Source: Guyanagaster necrorhizus
Lineage: Eukaryota; Basidiomycota; Agaricomycetes; Agaricales; Physalacriaceae
Direction of reading: 5' to 3'
Assembly (NCBI RefSeq): GCF_019112545.1
Contig: NW_025064891.1
Span: forward strand, 642,779-706,778
Length of the DNA: 64,000 nucleotides
This document shows, piece by piece, positions 61,129 to 64,000 of the stretch; the stretch's first letter is position 1; the number at the start of each line of letters is the position of its first letter. Below the pieces are notes generated by a model that searched no databases, had not been told where the DNA came from, and saw nothing but the letters and a program-made list of their open reading frames with translations. The position numbers were made by a program, and so were the translations under genes.

Positions 61129-63633
61129 TTACTGCTCAGCCCCATCTTTTACCTCCTCGGGTTTGTTGTCTTCCCCAAGGTTCTCATCTTCCTTCATCAA
61201 TTCAGCAATCTGTGCCTGAATCTCTTCTCTCATGTGCTTGTTCTTCTTCTGAGGGCAGTTTCGTGCCATGTGGCCTTTCTGGCCACAATTGAAACACTTC
61301 CCCCCCTTCTTGAGACAATCCACATCCATTGGCTGACCCGTTCCGGTATATGTCATGCCTGTACCGGTTTGCTTCATTCCATAAGAAGTTGAGGTCGAGC
61401 CCCCAGGCTTAGCAGATGTGGTCATGCCAGGAGTAGAGGGCTTCGAGCCCTGTCTCTGTCCCTGTCCTTGGCTTCGATGTCCATAGGCCAGGGTGGTTGC
61501 TTCTGCCTTCTGCTGTTGCCATTCCTTGTACATAGTGATGATGGTTATGAGATAATGGGATGGTAGTCCCATTTTCATGTATTTGACCATGCATCTGGTG
61601 TCAGCAACGTCTTCTCGAACTCCAGCAAGTGTGCTGAGTCATTCTAACTTGTTGAAGTAATCTGTGGCTGGCTTTCCGGCCATCTTGAATTCCTTCATCT
61701 TCTGTTTGTGGACTTCCTGGACTGTGGGATCTGTGAATTTGTCCCTAATCATTTGTTTGAAGACCGGCCATGCAGGGTATCGATGATGGTCCCTGGTAGT
61801 AGACCAGAAAGTGGGGGCGATTAGAACCCATCACACTTTGGCCTTGTCTGCTATGTGAGTGACAGCAAACATTACTTTGTACATGTTGGCAAGGAAATAT
61901 GGGGCAAACACCTGGAAATATTGGTCACAGTCGACCAGGAAATGATTGATGTCGTCGGATGCCCCCTGAAAGAGGCAGGGCTCTGCACAAAGAATTGGTT
62001 TGACCTAAAGGATTTGAGCAGTGGCATCGAGGGTGGGCATCGGGTTCGGGAGTCTGCCATGGGGCAGCTGTGCCCACCCCTTCGGAGGCCCTGGGAATGA
62101 ATGAAGGGATCCATCATCGGCAATGGGACTTCCCAGCTTGGGAACTTCCTTTCGAATGATCCTCCCATTCCTGATAGTCCAGCCCTGGGTGAGTGCCTCA
62201 GGGTCATCTTCTATCAGAGGAGGCAGTCCGGGTTCTGGGGCCCCACTGCCCTCGGCTTCATCTGGAGGCAGCTGTCCAGTGAAGGGTCGTGGAAAGGATG
62301 GCAGTCACCATGAGCCAGAGTGTTGCCAGGCTGGCTGTGGTCGGCTCCTGGCAAGCTGAGATGCCATGCTGCGGATGGCCAACATGGTGAACGAGTATTG
62401 GGAAGATACCATTCAAATTGACAGTGCCATGTCTGCCGTTTTGGACAGCATTACACTCAGCATCCACATTCTGGGTGCCATTCTTCTGCTGTACTTCAGC
62501 TTGTATGGTGGTAATGGTCCCATCTGATAATGTGAATATCTCTGATTAAAGTTAAGAATGGCCTGCTCAGTGGCCGCATACTGTAGAATTTCCTCTTTTT
62601 CAATAAAGTCTGTGAAAGTATACCTTTGTCCTAAGGATGATCTTAACCAAAGATCGTCCTTCCATAACTCAGCTACCTGCTCTTGGTATAGCCAAGTGAA
62701 CTCTTCTTCCCTCGCCTTGTGTGCTTCCCATCGTAATTCTTTGTCTGTCACTGGTCTGAATTTCTCTGTCCAGATCCCTGCCCTCCCGATGGGGGTCTGC
62801 CTCCTCGGCCTTGTCGTCCATGTCAGTTCCCTCCTCATCCTCGGGGAGGGAACTGCCAGGCAGGTCGTAGATTTCTGGCTCAGTCGGACTGGGGCTGTGT
62901 GCTGGGTCCAGCATCATGTTCTCCCTCATAATCTCATTGTTGATACATGCCTGGTCCTGCCTGTACTCAGGAAGGTCTCAGGCATGTCGTACTGGGTTCT
63001 CTCTTAAGGGACCTGGGACAATGGGGCTGGCTGGTCACGTCCTGCTTGGTACTGCTCGTATGCTTTCTGTTCTGCTAGTATTACCACCAACTGGGCGGCA
63101 CTCCATCCTGTCAGCCTCGGCAGCAGCAGCTTGCCACCAGTGGTGCTCATTGCTATCGTCATGCCAGTAGTCGTTGTTTCCATTGTTAGTGCTGCTGTGT
63201 CATGTAGATAGGGTATGTTGGGACCTGCAGTTCCTGGAACCACTTGTTCCTTGAGCCATCCGTGGGGCATCCAGGGAGTCTCTAGCATGGTGTCCAAGGC
63301 CAGTGCTAGAGGTGGGGGTTGCTGACCTGGTTGCTGCAATACTGTGCTGGGGGGATGGGATGGAGGTGTTGGGTCTGGGTCATCAAAACCCTGCAGCCCA
63401 AGGGTTGTCAGGGTTTTGGGCAACTGCTGTCAGGGGTCGCAGAGGGTATGTGTGCTGCTGATACTGCTCCTCTTCTTCTTCCCTAGCATGCCCTTGAGCC
63501 GAGCTCCCAGGGACACTTTCTGGGTCGGTTCCTTCAGTGGGTCAGAAAGACTGTTGGGCAGAGGCAGGGATGTCGTGGAGGGGGAGGTCTGGCATGACAT
63601 TGTAGAGGATAGTTCAGATATGTTGGAATTCAT
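61129..63633 (-). pseudogene. Element B gag, interrupted
   Basis: ATG at 63633 (MNSNISELSSTMSCQTSPS). Open to a TGA near 63430, then 63004-63423, 62413-62838 and 61129-61590 in successive open blocks. The capsid core lies near 61650-61900 (HKQKMKEFKMAGKPATDYFN). The zinc knuckle C-x2-C-x4-H-x4-C (CFNCGQKGHMARNC) is at residues 99-112 of the last block, about 61255-61296. A Gln/Glu-rich tail ends at TAA 61129-61131, a stop position shared with A and J. The leader between LTR and ATG is about 210 bp. Confidence 0.86.
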
Positions 63634-63829
63634 GATAGTGTCTGATTGTCCAAGCTACAATCAATTGGCATCCATGGCACAGCTGTATGATCACCAGAAG
63701 ACCGATCAAGATTCCTATAATAGATGCCAAGAGTTTGAAGAACTCGTGGGTAAAGTTTGGGTTGGAGGGATCGAGGGCAGGGGGCATTCAGTTTCTCAGC
63801 ACAATTGGGCTTGAGAAAGGGAATAAGAA

Positions 63830-63842
63830 AGTCTTGAACTAA
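63830..63842 (-). promoter_or_regulatory. Self-primer binding site of element B
   Basis: One base inside the 5' LTR, the minus strand reads TTAGTTCAAGACT. Its complement AGTCTTGAACTAA matches the LTR motif AGTCTCGAACTAA at 56487-56499 except for one CpG decay. Both differ from the A/G version (AGCTTYGAGCTAA) at the same positions, a covariation. Confidence 0.75.
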
Positions 63843-63843
63843 T

Positions 63844-64000
63844 TGTTAAGCCCAAGTCTCATGTGACTATCAACACATGATAAACAGTTTGGTACCTTGC
63901 ACTTTAGGTATGTCCGACTGAGTTCACAAAAGTTAATAGTGGAAGTGAATCAAAGCTCAAGTAGTAAGAGCTTGAGAGTAGTTTGGTGAAGATAAACTTT
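63844..64000 (-). repeat. 5' LTR of element B, first 157 bp in the window
   Basis: Matches 56332-56488 with five differences, all transitions. The rest, including TATA box and TSD, lies past the window end. Confidence 0.93.

Larger units (their letters stand above)
56332..64000 (-). mobile_element. Element B: young family-A chromovirus in C, runs past the window end
   Basis: Minus-strand element with a complete 3' LTR (56332-56861), an internal region (56862-63843) and 157 bp of its 5' LTR. Full length would be about 8.04 kb. The left flank CAGGT should be repeated after the missing LTR end. It has the longest open frames and highest CpG in the window. Over the visible 157 bp the LTRs differ at five positions, all transitions, four of them at three ancestral CpG sites. 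It still contains several stops, so it is probably not autonomous now. Confidence 0.94.

Noticed and set aside
61855..63170. Plus-strand open frames across B gag (61855-62100, 62558-63007, 62916-63170)
   Set aside because: Antisense shadows of the gag frame; no intron, cysteine motif or repeat across copies as in the family-C antisense gene.
1..64000. CRISPR arrays, bacterial operons, rRNA or tRNA genes
   Set aside because: No spaced direct repeats, ribosome binding sites or RNA gene cores were recognised; the intron and LTR elements indicate a eukaryote.

Overview
This window holds no recognisable host gene, rRNA or tRNA. Except for about 0.6 kb of unassigned DNA (1-251 and 8921-9283) it is made of LTR retrotransposons of the Ty3/gypsy chromovirus lineage. 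Each internal region carries the order gag (CCHC zinc knuckle), aspartic protease, reverse transcriptase, RNase H, integrase, then a chromodomain. The pol style (YNNVxIKEG, MFFGLTNS), a 49-nt GT-AG intron and heavy C-to-T/G-to-A decay point to a filamentous fungus, most likely an Agaricomycete; the species cannot be named from this sequence.

Four families are present. Family A has LTRs of about 520 bp: element A (257-8915) and element B (56332 to past the window end). Family G is related to A, with LTRs of about 467 bp: J, G1, G2 and G3. Family E has LTRs of about 620 bp: E1 and E2. Family C has LTRs of about 500 bp and an extra antisense gene: F, H, D and C. Target-site duplications are visible for A (TAATG), G1 (GATGT), H (TATAG) and F (GCCAT/GCTAT).

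Layout: element A stands alone at 257-8915. From 9284 onward the rest is one nested structure. On one branch E1 contains F, which contains J and G1; G1 contains H, and H holds the LTR of a further inner element. On the other branch E1 contains E2, which contains G2, then G3, D, C and finally B, seven levels deep. All protein-coding parts are broken by stops and small indels. The innermost elements (C and B) keep the most CpG and the longest reading frames, while outer ones are CpG-poor, so decay follows age.

Two observations stand out. First, in every family the LTR has a TATA-like box 33-35 nt upstream of a short motif, and where a 5' LTR junction is visible that motif is complementary to the sequence 1-2 nt inside the LTR. 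The two sides covary between B and its relatives. This is the signature of Tf1/sushi-type self-priming rather than tRNA priming. Second, family C carries between its pol gene and 3' LTR a gene on the opposite strand with a 49-nt intron. Splicing creates a protein of about 415 residues with an acidic coiled coil and a C-x2-C-x6-C-x14-C-x2-C-x6-C motif resembling a fungal Zn2Cys6 cluster. It appears four times here, always decayed.
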